A DNA stretch of 64,000 bases, from contig NZ_VWNF01000001.1 of assembly GCF_008711175.1 (NCBI RefSeq), forward strand, positions 78,402 to 142,401. The letters run 5' to 3'. A model generated the notes under the pieces. The model searched no databases. It was not told the origin of the DNA and worked only from the letters and a program-made list of their open reading frames with translations. The stretch comes from Nesterenkonia ebinurensis (GTDB lineage Bacteria; Actinomycetota; Actinomycetes; Actinomycetales; Micrococcaceae). Below are positions 53,597-63,549 of this stretch, piece after piece; the stretch's first letter is position 1, and every line of letters starts with the position of its first letter. The position numbers were made by a program, and so were the translations under genes.

Positions 53597-55420
53597 TCAC
53601 CGGCCTCCGCCGATAAACCACAGTTGGACCTGCTTGAGCCGAGCCTCGAGCTGGTCCTGGGTGGCCTGGCCTACCGGCGGACCGCCGCATTTCTCGCGCA
53701 GCCTGGTGTGGATGGCGCCCTGGTGCATGCCAGTCTTGGCAGCATAGGCCGAGACGGATTTATTGAGCTTGGTGCGCAGCGCCTTGAGCTGGCGGTGATC
53801 GACGACGTCGCCCTGGGGAATCTGGGTGCCGCTGGGGCGGCGTTTGAGCTGCTCGGCCTGCTGCCTGCGCAGCAGTTCGGAGACCTGGGCGGGCTCCAGC
53901 AGGCCGGGGATACCCAGAAAGTCGAGCTCCTCCTCGGAGCCGACCGCACCGCCGAGGCCGAACTCCTCGCCGTCGAACATCACCCGGTCGAAGGCCGCAG
54001 AGGAGCCTAGGGCAGCAAACTCACCCTTGGCCAGCTCATCGGAGGCTCTCTCCTCCCGCTCTGCCTCAGCCAGCAGATCCTCCGGAAGAATCTCCTCATC
54101 TTCCGGCTGCTGACCGCCGGGCACGCCGAGGGCATGGTCCCGCTCAGCCTCCATGGCCCCGGCCAGTTCGGTGAGCACTGGAACTGAGGGCAGGAACACG
54201 GAAGCCACCTCGGCCTTCCTGCGCAGCCGCACGAAGCGTCCCACCGCCTGGGCGAAGAACAGCGGGGTGGAGGTGGAGGTGGCGTAGACGCCCACACAGA
54301 GCCGGGGCACATCCACCCCTTCAGAGACCATCCGCACGGCCACCATCCAGTACTTGGAACCGTCTGCGCTGAATTCCTCGATCTTCCGGGAGGCCTCTTT
54401 ATCGTCAGAGAGCACCACGGTGGTGCGCTGACCGGTCAGCGCGTCCAGCTGGGCGGCATAGGCCCGGGCAGCCTCATGATCAGTGGCAATGACCAGGCCG
54501 GCGGCGTCGTCGATCTTGTCCCGCACTTTCCGCAGCCGCTGATGGGCGGCGCGGAGCACTGCCGGGATCCACTCCCCCTCCGGGTTCAGTGCGGTGCGCC
54601 AGGCGTGGTTGGTGATGTCCTTGGTGGCTGCCCCACCCAGGGCGGCCTCCATCTCCTCACCGGAGGCGGTGCGCCAGCGCATGTTCCCGGAGTAGGCCAT
54701 GAAGACCACCGGGCGGACCACATGGTCACGCAGGGCCGGCCCGTAGCCGTAGGAGTAGTCGGCTGCGGAGCGGAGCACCCCATCGTTGTCCTTGACGTAG
54801 TCCACAAAGGGAATGGCTGCGGTGTCCGAGCGGAACGGGGTGCCGGTCAGTGCCAGTCGGCGCACCGCCGGGTCGAAGGCCTCTCGGACGCCCTCACCCC
54901 AGCTCAGCGAGTCCCCGGCGTGGTGGATCTCATCGAAGACCACCAGGGTGCGCCCGGCCTCAGTCTTGTTCCGGTGCAGGGCGGGCTTATTGGCCACCTG
55001 GGCGTAGGTCACAGCCACACCGATGAACTGGGCGCCGTGCCGGCCGTCACTGTTCTTGAAGTTGGGGTCGATGGCCAGACCCACCCGGGCTGCAGCATCT
55101 GCCCACTGCCGTTTCAAATGCTCGGTGGGGGCCACCACGAAGATCCGGTTGACCTCCCCGGACTCGACCAGCAGCTTGGCCACACGCAGGGCGAAGGTGG
55201 TCTTGCCGGCCCCGGGAGTGGCCACAGCCATGAAGTCGCGGGGGCGCTTGCGGATGTAGAGGTCCAGGGCTTCCTGCTGCCACTGGCGCAGGGTGCCGGC
55301 GGTGCCGTGGGCAGCCCGGTGCGGATAAACCGGAGGCAGCTGTGAGCCAACATCTGTGCCGACCTCGAACAGTGTGTCGGTCTGAACCCCGGAAGTATCG
55401 GTCACAGCAGCAGTATGCAC
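53597..55420 (-). CDS. DEAD/DEAH box (SF2) helicase
   Basis: 607-residue superfamily 2 ATPase. Motif I ATPGAGKTTFALRV (about 68-81), motif II VFDEIHHAGD, motif III ALTGTPFR, and motif VI QAVGRFVRLRRK are present, close to the type III restriction/XPB-like helicases. A C-terminal extension (about 445-607) lacks an obvious nuclease and ends in a helical region with RTKLNKSVSAYAAKTGMHQGAIHTRLREKC. Start is GTG 55420; GTG 55405 is an alternative. Common solitary gene in Micrococcales. Confidence 0.85.
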   Translation of the reverse strand: MHTAAVTDTSGVQTDTLFEVGTDVGSQLPPVYPHRAAHGTAGTLRQWQQEALDLYIRKRPRDFMAVATPGAGKTTFALRVAKLLVESGEVNRIFVVAPTEHLKRQWADAAARVGLAIDPNFKNSDGRHGAQFIGVAVTYAQVANKPALHRNKTEAGRTLVVFDEIHHAGDSLSWGEGVREAFDPAVRRLALTGTPFRSDTAAIPFVDYVKDNDGVLRSAADYSYGYGPALRDHVVRPVVFMAYSGNMRWRTASGEEMEAALGGAATKDITNHAWRTALNPEGEWIPAVLRAAHQRLRKVRDKIDDAAGLVIATDHEAARAYAAQLDALTGQRTTVVLSDDKEASRKIEEFSADGSKYWMVAVRMVSEGVDVPRLCVGVYATSTSTPLFFAQAVGRFVRLRRKAEVASVFLPSVPVLTELAGAMEAERDHALGVPGGQQPEDEEILPEDLLAEAEREERASDELAKGEFAALGSSAAFDRVMFDGEEFGLGGAVGSEEELDFLGIPGLLEPAQVSELLRRQQAEQLKRRPSGTQIPQGDVVDHRQLKALRTKLNKSVSAYAAKTGMHQGAIHTRLREKCGGPPVGQATQDQLEARLKQVQLWFIGGGR

Positions 55421-55504
55421 CTTCGTTGAATGGTTAGATCAGAGAAGCAGAAACGGATTGCGCCCGACTACGGCTACAGCGGGACCCTGGGAGACGGCAG
55501 CGGC

Positions 55505-55849
55505 CTAGTTCTTGCCGAATCCGAAGAGTCCACGGCCGCCGCCCTTGCCTGAGCCCTCGCCTTCTTTGAGGCCCTCATAGATCTCTTTGCACTCGGGGCA
55601 GACCGGGAACTTCTTGGGATCGCGGGAAGGGATCCATACCTTGCCGCAGAGAGCCACCACGGCGTTGCCCTCCAGGGCCGACTCCATGATCTTGTCCTTC
55701 TTCACGTAGTGGCTGAACCGCTCATGATCACCGGGCTCAGAAATCTGCGGGGTGTGTTCCCGCTCAATGGTGGCTGCACCACCAGGGGCCGGGGCAGTGG
55801 CGGGATCGGCAGTGTGCATCCGGAACAGCTCACGTGTGGAGGACATCAT
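55505..55849 (-). CDS. DUF3039 domain protein
   Basis: 114-residue protein of a small actinobacterial family of unknown function. Conserved region: HYVKKDKIMESALEGNAVVALCGKVW followed by the CxxC pair VCPECKEIYEGL, suggesting a metal site with the upstream His/Cys. The tail is Gly-rich. The ATG at 55849 (or 55846) has no ribosome site, but TAGACT (55857-55862) ends 7 nt before it and TCCACA (55880-55885) is a fair -35, so it is probably leaderless. Confidence 0.85.
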   Translation of the reverse strand: MMSSTRELFRMHTADPATAPAPGGAATIEREHTPQISEPGDHERFSHYVKKDKIMESALEGNAVVALCGKVWIPSRDPKKFPVCPECKEIYEGLKEGEGSGKGGGRGLFGFGKN

Positions 55850-55898
55850 GCCACCAAGTCTAGCGAACCTGAGTAGCTGTGTGGAGTGCTGGAGATGC

Positions 55899-57038
55899 TC
55901 ATCGCAGCCCGACAGGGCGGTTGAGCGCAAGGTTGAGCAGCTCTGTGATGAGCTCGGTGTAATCCAGACCGCTAGCCCTCCACATCTGTGGGTACATGCT
56001 GATCGGGGTGAATCCGGGCATGGTGTTGACCTCATTGATGACGACGCCGCCATCGCGGGTATAGAAGAAGTCCACCCGGGAGATGCCCTCACCGTCGATG
56101 GCGTCGAAGGCGATGACCGCCTGGCGCCGGATCTCCTCACGCACCTGGGCAGGCAGGTCGGCGGGGCAGGAGAGCTCGGCCGCGGCGGCGTCGGTGTATT
56201 TGGCGTTGAAGTCGTAGAACTGGTGGGACTGGGCACCATCGTGCACCACGATCTCCCCGCACTCTGAGGCCCGCGCAGGAGCCTCGTCGGCAGAGCCGAG
56301 CACACCGCATTCGATCTCGCGACCGTCGATCCCCTGCTCCACGATCACTTTGGGGTCGAACTTCCGGGCGGTCTCCAGAGCCTGTTCCAGCTGCAACCAG
56401 TCGTCCACCCGGGTGATGCCGGTGGATGAGCCGGCGCGGGCGGGTTTGACGAACACCGGCAGCTCCAGACGCCGCACCCGCTCCAAGCAAGCACCGGAGT
56501 CCCGGGTCCACTGCCGGGCGGTGATGGTCTCCCAGCGCCCCACGGTCAGGCCCGCTGCGGTGAAGGCCAGCTTCATGAAGTGCTTGTCCATGCCCACCGC
56601 GCTGGTCAGCACCCCGGCGCCCACATAGGGCACCCCGGTCAGCTCCAGCAGCCCCTGCAGGGTGCCGTCCTCGCCGAAGGGCCCGTGCAATAGGGGCAGA
56701 ACCACATCCACCCGACCCAGCGAGGTGGTGCTGAGATCTGGACCGATCTCTACCAGTTCGGCGCTGCGCTCTGCAGTGCCTCCGTCCCCGGGGTGCAGCT
56801 GGACGCTGGCGGCTGTGGACTCCACTCGGGGCAGTTCGGCCCCGCCGAAGCTGTAGCTGCGTGGATCGGTGACCGGTCTGGTCCACTGGCCGGCTGCGGT
56901 GATGCCGATCTCCACCACCTCGAACCGGGTGGTGTCGATGGCGCCCAGCACCCCGGCAGCTGTCACGCAGGAGACCGCGTGTTCGGAGGACTGGCCGCCG
57001 TAGAGCACCAGAACGCGGGGTTTGGAGGTCTCAACCAT
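55899..57038 (-). CDS. ddl: D-alanine--D-alanine ligase
   Basis: 379-residue ATP-grasp enzyme making the D-Ala-D-Ala of peptidoglycan. Seen are LYGGQSSEHAVSC, LLHGPFGEDGTLQGLLE, VFVKPARAGSSTGI, EQGIDGREIECGVLG and the C-terminal VINEVNTMPGFTPISMYPQMW. Overlaps gpsA by 8 bp. Part of the murA-plsC-gpsA-ddl run. Confidence 0.95.
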   Translation of the reverse strand: MVETSKPRVLVLYGGQSSEHAVSCVTAAGVLGAIDTTRFEVVEIGITAAGQWTRPVTDPRSYSFGGAELPRVESTAASVQLHPGDGGTAERSAELVEIGPDLSTTSLGRVDVVLPLLHGPFGEDGTLQGLLELTGVPYVGAGVLTSAVGMDKHFMKLAFTAAGLTVGRWETITARQWTRDSGACLERVRRLELPVFVKPARAGSSTGITRVDDWLQLEQALETARKFDPKVIVEQGIDGREIECGVLGSADEAPARASECGEIVVHDGAQSHQFYDFNAKYTDAAAAELSCPADLPAQVREEIRRQAVIAFDAIDGEGISRVDFFYTRDGGVVINEVNTMPGFTPISMYPQMWRASGLDYTELITELLNLALNRPVGLR

Positions 57039-58089
57039 GGGCCACCCCCTCTTGTTCGGCCTTCAGCTCGCGGGCCAGCAACAGGCTGGCGATGTTCTCC
57101 ACCGGGAGCCGACCGGCCAGGACTGCGGTGACTGCCTCGGTGATCGGCATCTCCACCCCGTGCTGGCTGGCCAGGTCCAACACGGCGGAGGCTGATTTCA
57201 TGCCCTCGGCCGTCTGGGTCATCTGCTGGGCGGCCTGCTCCGGGGTGAGCCCCTTGCCCAGCAGCCGGCCGGCGCTGCGGTTGCGGGACAGCGGTGAGGC
57301 GCAGGTAGCCACCAGGTCGCCGAGTCCGGCCAGCCCGGAGAAAGTCTCCAGCTTCCCGCCCAGGGCTGCGGCCAGCCGGGTGGCCTCGGCCAGGCCGCGG
57401 GTGATCACCGAGGCTTTGGAGTTATCGCCCAGCTGCTGGCCGTCGCAGATCCCCACTGCCAGGGCGATGATGTTCTTCACGATCCCGGCGATCTCCACCC
57501 CGGTGACATCGGTGTTGGTGTAGGGCCTGAAGTAGCGGGCGCTGCACAGCCCGGCGATCCGCTCAGCGGTCGTCTCATCCCGGCAGGCCACCACAGAGGC
57601 GGTGGGCTCCTCGCGGGCGATCTCCATGGCCAGATTGGGTCCGGAGACCACCGCGATCTGGGCCTCGGGCAGATCCAGCTCCGCGGCGATCACCTCCGAC
57701 ATTCGCAGGTTGGTGCCTCGCTCCAGGCCTTTGATCAGCGAGACCACCACAGCCTGCGGGCTCAGCGCAGCCTTCACCTCCGCCAGGTGGCTGCGCAGGT
57801 GCTGGGCGGGCAGGGCCAGTGCGACGACGCCTGCCCCAGTCACTGCCGCAGTCAGGTTCTCGGTGGCGCTCACCGAATCAGGCAGCCCGATCTCACCGAG
57901 ATAGCTGGTGTTGGTGTGCTGGCTGGTGATCTGCTGTGCCACCTCAGCCCGACGGGCCCAGATCTGCACCTGGATGGGGGCGTCGTCGTTGCCTGTTGCA
58001 GCATCAGCGAGGACTTTGGCGAAGGTGGTGCCCCAGGAGCCGGCACCCAGGACGGCGATCTTCTCTGCGTTAATCTCATGCGGGTTCAT
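57031..58089 (-). CDS. gpsA: glycerol-3-phosphate dehydrogenase [NAD(P)+]
   Basis: 352-residue enzyme supplying sn-glycerol 3-phosphate for phospholipids. Cofactor motif VLGAGSWGTTFA (14-25), SLIKGLERG, SGPNLAMEIAREEPTASVVA and the catalytic Lys region GIVKNIIALAVGICDG are intact, with GLGDLVATC further on. Its product is the acceptor for the acyltransferases, one of which is encoded upstream (4-bp overlap). Confidence 0.95.
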   Translation of the reverse strand: MNPHEINAEKIAVLGAGSWGTTFAKVLADAATGNDDAPIQVQIWARRAEVAQQITSQHTNTSYLGEIGLPDSVSATENLTAAVTGAGVVALALPAQHLRSHLAEVKAALSPQAVVVSLIKGLERGTNLRMSEVIAAELDLPEAQIAVVSGPNLAMEIAREEPTASVVACRDETTAERIAGLCSARYFRPYTNTDVTGVEIAGIVKNIIALAVGICDGQQLGDNSKASVITRGLAEATRLAAALGGKLETFSGLAGLGDLVATCASPLSRNRSAGRLLGKGLTPEQAAQQMTQTAEGMKSASAVLDLASQHGVEMPITEAVTAVLAGRLPVENIASLLLARELKAEQEGVAHG

Positions 58090-58847
58090 CCGCTGGTCTC
58101 CTTGCCGCCGGGGGCCTTGAGCTGGTTGCGGGGCACCCGTTGGTTCAGTGCCCGGTCCCAGATGTCTTCGGGCGGCTGCTCTCCGCGCAGGTGGGCGACT
58201 CCGGCAGTGAGCGCATCCTCCACCCGCTGAGTGGCTAGGGCCAGCACGGTGCGGCTCAGCGGTTTCTGGCGCAGATCCTCCAGATCAATGGCCTCGCCCA
58301 CAGCGAGCTGATACTTCTTGCGGGGGAAGAGTCTGGGAGCTTTGGCGTATGGCGGCAGGAAGTGCTGGACACCCCAGTGCGTGATGGGCACCAGCGGAGC
58401 CCCGGTGGTCAGGGCCAGCCTGGCGGCACCGGTTTTGCAGCGCATCGGCCACAGCTCCGGGTCTCGGGTGAGGGTGCTTTCCGGGTAGATGATGATCACC
58501 CCGCCCCCGGCGAGCACCTCGCGGGCCACCTCCAGGGACTTATTGGCTGCTGTGCGGTCGCCGCGAGCCACCGGGATCTGCTTGAGGCCTTTGGCCACCG
58601 GGCCGATCACCGGGGCGCGGAACAGGGAGTCCTTTGCCAGAAAGTGCGGGGTGTAGCCGGCGGAGTACACCGCGTGGCCCACCGCCAGGGGGTCGAGTTC
58701 GCTGATGTGGTTGGTGACCGCGATGAAGCCGCCGGCCGGAAGGTTCTCCGCGCCGCGCCACTGCTTGCCGAGGACTAGGTTCATAGCGGATCGGACGATC
58801 CCGGCCGCCACGTGCCAGCGGAGGGAACGGCGCAGTGGTTCTGTCAT
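58086..58847 (-). CDS. plsC: 1-acyl-sn-glycerol-3-phosphate acyltransferase
   Basis: 253-residue PlsC-type acyltransferase of the membrane. NHISELDPLA provides the NHxxxxD catalytic motif (about 47-53); IIYPESTLTRDPELW gives the EGT-like block III in PEST form. It uses the GpsA product line. Lies between murA and gpsA; overlaps gpsA by 4 bp. Confidence 0.88.
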   Translation of the reverse strand: MTEPLRRSLRWHVAAGIVRSAMNLVLGKQWRGAENLPAGGFIAVTNHISELDPLAVGHAVYSAGYTPHFLAKDSLFRAPVIGPVAKGLKQIPVARGDRTAANKSLEVAREVLAGGGVIIIYPESTLTRDPELWPMRCKTGAARLALTTGAPLVPITHWGVQHFLPPYAKAPRLFPRKKYQLAVGEAIDLEDLRQKPLSRTVLALATQRVEDALTAGVAHLRGEQPPEDIWDRALNQRVPRNQLKAPGGKETSG

Positions 58848-58875
58848 GTCTCCAAACCCTACCGGGCAGATAGTC

Positions 58876-60198
58876 TCAGCGTTCGGAGATGGTGATCTCG
58901 GCGCCGAGTCCGGCGATCTTGTCGATGAAATGCTCGTAGCCGCGGGAGATGATCTCGATCCCGGTCACGTTCGAGGTGCCTTTTGCCGCCAGGGCTGCGA
59001 TCAGGTGGGAGAATCCGCCGCGCAGGTCCGGGATGTCGATGTCGGCGCCCTTCAGCTCGGAGGGCCCGGAAATCACCGCCGAGTGCAGGAAGTTGCGCTG
59101 CCCGAACCGGCAGGGGTTGGACCCCAGGCATTCGCGGTGCAGCTGGATGCTGGCTCCCATCCGCTTGAGCGCATTGGTGAACCCGAATCGGTTCTCATAG
59201 ACCGTCTCATGCACGATCGAGACACCGTGGGCCTGGGTCAGAGCCACCACCATCGGCTGCTGCCAATCGGTCATGAAACCGGGGTGCACATCAGTCTCCA
59301 GCACCAGAGGCTTCAACGGCCCCCCGGCATGCCAGAACCGCATCCCCTCGTCATCGACCTCGAACTCCCCGCCGATCTTGCGGTAGATGTTCAGAAACGC
59401 CGTCAGGTCCCGCTGGGCGGCCCCCCGGACGTAGATGTCTCCCTTGGTCACCAGGGCGGCAGAGGCCCATGAGGCAGACTCATTGCGGTCCGAGATCGCC
59501 CGGTGCTTGAACCCGGAGAGCCGAGCCACCCCCTCGATCCGGATGGTCCGGTCGGTGTAGACGGTGATGATCGCGCCCATCTGCTGCAGGATGGCGATCA
59601 GGTCATGGATCTCCGGCTCGACTGCGGCATTCTTCAGCTCAGTGATGCCCTCAGCCAGCACTGCGGTCAGCAGCACCTGCTCAGTGGCCCCCACTGAGGG
59701 GTAGGGCAGCTCCAACTTGGCCCCGCGCAGGCCTTTGGGTGCAGAGATATGGATGCCGTTAGGCTGCTTGTCCACCACGGCACCGAAGTTCCGCAGCACC
59801 TCCAGGTGGTAGTCGATCGGCCGGTCACCGATCCGGCATCCGCCCAGGTCAGGAATGAAGGCCTCACCGTTCTTATGCATCAGCGGCCCGCAGAACAGGA
59901 TCGGAATCCGGGAGTCACCGGCATAGGCGTCTATCTCGGAGTGCTCAGCAGAGTAAGTCTCCCGCGGGTCCAGGCTCATCGTCCCACCGGTGGAGTCCCG
60001 GTCCACCTTCACCCCATGGATGGTCAGCAGATTGGTGACGATCTCCACATCTTTGATCTCCGGGACGTTGCGCAGCTGTGAGGGCTCAGACCCCAGCAGC
60101 GAGGCCACCATCGACTTGGGCACCAGGTTCTTAGCCCCTCGAACGTGCACTTCACCCTGCAGTGGTTTACCACCCTGAATGGTGAGCAGCTTGGCCAT
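58876..60198 (-). CDS. murA: UDP-N-acetylglucosamine 1-carboxyvinyltransferase
   Basis: 440-residue enolpyruvyl transferase for the first committed step of peptidoglycan synthesis. Lys23-Asn24 (GAKN) and the PEP-reactive Cys121 (GGCRIGDRP) are present, so fosfomycin sensitivity is expected on this feature. ATG 60198 is chosen because the family N-terminus (MAKLLTIQGGKPLQGEV) begins here; an ATG at 60249 would add 17 residues without homology. Confidence 0.94.
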   Translation of the reverse strand: MAKLLTIQGGKPLQGEVHVRGAKNLVPKSMVASLLGSEPSQLRNVPEIKDVEIVTNLLTIHGVKVDRDSTGGTMSLDPRETYSAEHSEIDAYAGDSRIPILFCGPLMHKNGEAFIPDLGGCRIGDRPIDYHLEVLRNFGAVVDKQPNGIHISAPKGLRGAKLELPYPSVGATEQVLLTAVLAEGITELKNAAVEPEIHDLIAILQQMGAIITVYTDRTIRIEGVARLSGFKHRAISDRNESASWASAALVTKGDIYVRGAAQRDLTAFLNIYRKIGGEFEVDDEGMRFWHAGGPLKPLVLETDVHPGFMTDWQQPMVVALTQAHGVSIVHETVYENRFGFTNALKRMGASIQLHRECLGSNPCRFGQRNFLHSAVISGPSELKGADIDIPDLRGGFSHLIAALAAKGTSNVTGIEIISRGYEHFIDKIAGLGAEITISER

Positions 60199-60337
60199 AG
60201 AGTCAGGTGGTCCCTTCGGATCGAGTCGGCGGATTCTCGGCCATGCCACTGTACCCGAAAAGCATGGAACTACCTGGATGGCCCAGTTGAGCTCAGCACG
60301 ACGACGCCCGTTCCCTCAAGGATTGCCCTGCCGAAAG

Positions 60338-60937
60338 TCAGACCTTGGCAGGCAGGGTGGTGGGCTTGAACCCGGGACGGGTGGCCTCGTAGGTGCTGAT
60401 GTGCTCTTCCTGACGCAGAGTCAGAGAGATATCGTCGAGGCCTTCCATCAGCCGCCAACGGGTGTAGTTGTCGATCTCGAAGGTGGCGTCCACCGAGCCG
60501 CAGCGCACGGTGCATGATTCCAGGTCCACGGTGATCTCAGTGCCGGGCTGTCTCTCCAGCTCTTTCCAGATCAGCTCCACATCAGGCTGAGCGACTTTGG
60601 CGGCCAACAGGCCCTGTTTGGCGGAGTTGCCGTAGAAGATATCGGCGAACCGGGATGAGATGACCACTTTGAACCCATAGTCCTTCAGCGCCCAGACAGC
60701 GTGCTCGCGGGAGGATCCGGTGCCGAAGTCAGGGCCGGCCACCAGGACCGTGCCCTGGTTGAACGGTTCCTGGTTGAGCACGAACTCAGGCTTCTTCCGC
60801 CAGGCATGGAAGAGTGCGTCGTCGAACCCGGTCTTGGTGATCCGTTTCAGGAACACCGCGGGGATGATCTGGTCGGTGTCCACATTGGACTGCTTCAGCG
60901 GCACTCCGATGCCGGTATGGGTGGTGATCGGTTCCAT
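60338..60937 (-). CDS. leuD: 3-isopropylmalate dehydratase small subunit
   Basis: 199-residue swivel subunit of isopropylmalate isomerase (leucine synthesis). Substrate-loop motif [13 protein letters not shown] (about 68-80), N-terminal [10 protein letters not shown] and [17 protein letters not shown] are standard. AAGGAG precedes ATG 60937. Follows leuC after 59 bp. Confidence 0.95.
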   Translation of the reverse strand: MEPITTHTGIGVPLKQSNVDTDQIIPAVFLKRITKTGFDDALFHAWRKKPEFVLNQEPFNQGTVLVAGPDFGTGSSREHAVWALKDYGFKVVISSRFADIFYGNSAKQGLLAAKVAQPDVELIWKELERQPGTEITVDLESCTVRCGSVDATFEIDNYTRWRLMEGLDDISLTLRQEEHISTYEATRPGFKPTTLPAKV

Positions 60938-60996
60938 CAGATGTTCTCCTTGGGAGGTATGCCTATCAGGCGGGAGCGATAACGACGGCGCCGACT

Positions 60997-62562
60997 CTAA
61001 GGCGCGAAGTCCGCGGCCACTGCACGCGGACCAGAGGCGAGCGGGGTTCCCTGACCTTGCCCACCCGGCTGCTGCGCATCCGCGCGGGGCCCGGAGGGCA
61101 GGGGTCCGTCCCCGCCGCCGAGACCAGCACCTACGTCGGAGGGCGCAGAGAGAGTGCCGCGGATCGCGGTGGCTGCCGCCACCACCGGGGAGACCAGGTG
61201 AGTGCGCCCGCCCTTGCCCTGCCGGCCCTCGAAGTTGCGGTTGGAAGTGGAGGCGCAGCGCTCCCCCGGAGCCAGCTGGTCGGGGTTCATGCCTAAGCAC
61301 ATGGAGCAGCCCGCGAACCGCCATTCGGCGCCGAAGTCCTTGAACACCTGGTCGAGGCCCTCGGCCTCAGCGTCCAGGCGGACCCTGGCCGATCCAGGCA
61401 CTACGATCATCCGCACCTCGGGGTCCTTCTGCCGGCCCTCGATGATCTCAGCGGCCTTGCGCAGGTCCTCCAGCCGGGCGTTGGTGCAAGAGCCCAGGAA
61501 CACGGTGTCCACCCGGATATCCTTCATCGGAGTGCCGGGATCTAGGTCCATGTACTGCAGGGCCCGTTCGGCGGATTCGCGGTCCACCGGGTCGTGGAAC
61601 TGGGTGGGGTCCGGTACCGAATCGTTGAGGCTGACACCTTGGCCGGGGTTGGTGCCCCAGGTGACGAAGGGGTCCAGCTCATCGGCATCGATCACCACCT
61701 CGACGTCGAACTCTGCCCCCTCATCGGTGCGCAAGGACCGCCAATACTGAACAGCGGCCTCCCAGTCCTCACCCTGCGGAGCGTGCGGACGGCCCTTGAC
61801 GTACTCAAAGGTGGTCTCATCCGGGGCGACCATCCCGGCCCGGGCGCCAGCCTCGATAGACATATTGCAGATGGTCATCCGGGCTTCCATGGACAGCTGC
61901 TCTATGGCAGACCCGCGGTACTCCAGCACGTAGCCCTGGCCGCCGCCGGTGCCGATCTTGGCGATGACCGCCAGGATGATGTCCTTGGAGCTGACCCCGG
62001 GCCGCAGAGTGCCGTTGACGGTGATCGCCATGGTCTTGAAGGGATTCAGCGGCAGGGTCTGGGTGGCCAGCACATGCTCCACCTCAGAGGTGCCGATGCC
62101 CATGGCCAGAGAGCCGAAAGCCCCGTGGGTGGAGGTGTGGGAGTCCCCGCAGACCACGGTCATCCCGGGCTGGGTCAGGCCCAGCTGGGGGCCCACCACA
62201 TGCACGATGCCCTGGTTCGCATCGCCCAGGGAGTGCAGCCGGATGCCGAACTGCTGGGCGTTGGTGCGCAGGGTGTCCACCTGTTTACGGCTGACTGGAT
62301 CGGCGATCGGCTTGTCGATCTCCAGGGTGGGGGTGTTGTGATCCTCAGTGGCGATGGTCAGGTCTGGTCGGCGCACGGGGCGCCCGGCCAGCCGCAGTCC
62401 CTCGAAAGCCTGCGGGCTGGTGACCTCGTGCACCAGGTGCAGGTCGATGTAGAGCAGGTCCGGGCTGCGCTGCCCGTCCTTGTCCTCACCGCGAACCACC
62501 ACATGGTCGCGCCAGACCTTCTCCGCCAGGGTCAGCGGCTTCTCAGCCGAGTTCTCAGCCAT
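60997..62562 (-). CDS. leuC: 3-isopropylmalate dehydratase large subunit
   Basis: 521-residue aconitase-type subunit binding a [4Fe-4S] cluster. Cluster Cys residues are in [12 protein letters not shown] and [25 protein letters not shown] and [10 protein letters not shown] are also present. The C-terminus carries an extra Gly/Ala/Pro-rich tail of about 45 residues after AAATAIRG, not needed for the fold. TGGAGG precedes the ATG. Leader holds a strong hairpin and a palindromic operator. Confidence 0.95.
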   Translation of the reverse strand: MAENSAEKPLTLAEKVWRDHVVVRGEDKDGQRSPDLLYIDLHLVHEVTSPQAFEGLRLAGRPVRRPDLTIATEDHNTPTLEIDKPIADPVSRKQVDTLRTNAQQFGIRLHSLGDANQGIVHVVGPQLGLTQPGMTVVCGDSHTSTHGAFGSLAMGIGTSEVEHVLATQTLPLNPFKTMAITVNGTLRPGVSSKDIILAVIAKIGTGGGQGYVLEYRGSAIEQLSMEARMTICNMSIEAGARAGMVAPDETTFEYVKGRPHAPQGEDWEAAVQYWRSLRTDEGAEFDVEVVIDADELDPFVTWGTNPGQGVSLNDSVPDPTQFHDPVDRESAERALQYMDLDPGTPMKDIRVDTVFLGSCTNARLEDLRKAAEIIEGRQKDPEVRMIVVPGSARVRLDAEAEGLDQVFKDFGAEWRFAGCSMCLGMNPDQLAPGERCASTSNRNFEGRQGKGGRTHLVSPVVAAATAIRGTLSAPSDVGAGLGGGDGPLPSGPRADAQQPGGQGQGTPLASGPRAVAADFAP

Positions 62563-62584
62563 GAGTTCCTCCAGAAGTCTTATG

Positions 62585-62627
62585 GGCGCCGTCGTGGGTT
62601 TTCATGGTGGTGAAGAACGACGGCGCC
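62585..62627. promoter_or_regulatory. hairpin in the leuC leader
   Basis: Arms GGCGCCGTCGT (62585-62595) and ACGACGGCGCC (62617-62627), perfect, 21-nt loop, about 22 nt upstream of the leuC start. The probable -10 TATAAG (62646-62651, minus strand) places it in the transcript. An overlapping 16-codon frame (62605 to 62555, starting MKTHDGAHK) ends just inside leuC; it has no Leu codons and no ribosome site. Confidence 0.45.
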
Positions 62628-62690
62628 TCGCCCGGTAGGGCGTCACTTATAGGGAACCACTGTTGCCTGGAAGGCTCTAGAGCACCGCGT

Positions 62691-62715
62691 GCAGGTCTCA
62701 TTATGTGAGACCTGC
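62691..62715. promoter_or_regulatory. palindromic operator between ltbR and leuC
   Basis: GCAGGTCTCA-TTATG-TGAGACCTGC: perfect 10-bp arms with a 5-nt centre. It lies immediately upstream of the ltbR -10 box (TATAAACT, 62717-62724) and about 40 bp upstream of the probable leuC -10. IclR-family LtbR regulators control leuCD from such an intergenic region, so this is the likely LtbR site. Confidence 0.7.
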
Positions 62716-62731
62716 GTATAAACTGTTCACC

Positions 62732-63517
62732 ATGGCTCAGAAGACTGCTGCGCAGGGCGGCGCCAGCCCCGAGGGGCTCGCCACGCTGCGCTCCCCCTCA
62801 GGCATCGGCGTCATCGATAAGTCGGTGATGATTATGGACGCCCTGGAGGCCGGCCCGGCCACCCTGGCCCAGCTGGTGGAGTGCACCGGCCTGGCCCGAC
62901 CCACGGTGCACCGGCTGGCCAGCGCCCTGGTGCACCACCGGTTCCTGGCCCGTGATGTGCGCGGACGCTATGTGATCGGCTCCCGGATGGAGGAGCTGGC
63001 CACTGCGGCCGGGGATGACCAGCTGGTCTCCGCAGCCGGTCCGATTCTGCTGAAGCTGCGCGATGTCACCGGGGAGTCCTCCCAGATCTTCCGGCGGCAG
63101 GGCGATGCCCGGGTGTGCGTGGCCTCAGCCGAACGCCCCATCGGGCTTCGCGACTCGATTCCAGTGGGCACCCAGCTGTCCATGAAGGCCGGGTCGGCGG
63201 CGCAGGTGCTGCTGGCCTGGGAGGATCATGAGCGACTGGTGGAGGGCCTGCAGGGCGCCCGGTTCACCCCCACTGTGCTGGCTGGTGTCCGGCGCCGCGG
63301 CTGGGGCGAATCTCTGGGTGAGCGTGAGGCGGGGGTCGCCTCGGTCTCAGCCCCGGTGCGCGGGCCCTCCGGACGGGTGATCGCTGCGGTCTCGATCTCC
63401 GGGCCCATCGAGCGGCTCTCCCGCCAGCCAGGACGCAAGTTCGCCAGTTCCGTGGTGGGGGCGGCCCATCAGCTCACCGAACTGGTGCGCATAAATCCGG
63501 AAACTGAGCTCAAATGA
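62732..63517 (+). CDS. ltbR: IclR-family regulator of leucine genes (LtbR)
   Basis: 261-residue IclR protein divergent from leuCD, the position and family of LtbR in Corynebacterium and NdgR in Streptomyces. HTH region is ATLAQLVECTGLARPTVHRL (about 48-67) and the effector domain follows (SIPVGTQLSMKAGSAAQVLL). ATG 62732 lies 7 nt after the -10 hexamer TAAACT, which suggests a leaderless message; a GTG at 62705 falls inside the operator. Confidence 0.9.
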   Translation: MAQKTAAQGGASPEGLATLRSPSGIGVIDKSVMIMDALEAGPATLAQLVECTGLARPTVHRLASALVHHRFLARDVRGRYVIGSRMEELATAAGDDQLVSAAGPILLKLRDVTGESSQIFRRQGDARVCVASAERPIGLRDSIPVGTQLSMKAGSAAQVLLAWEDHERLVEGLQGARFTPTVLAGVRRRGWGESLGEREAGVASVSAPVRGPSGRVIAAVSISGPIERLSRQPGRKFASSVVGAAHQLTELVRINPETELK

Positions 63518-63549
63518 GCTGGCCTGACCCCGAGAGCACCCTCCCACTC

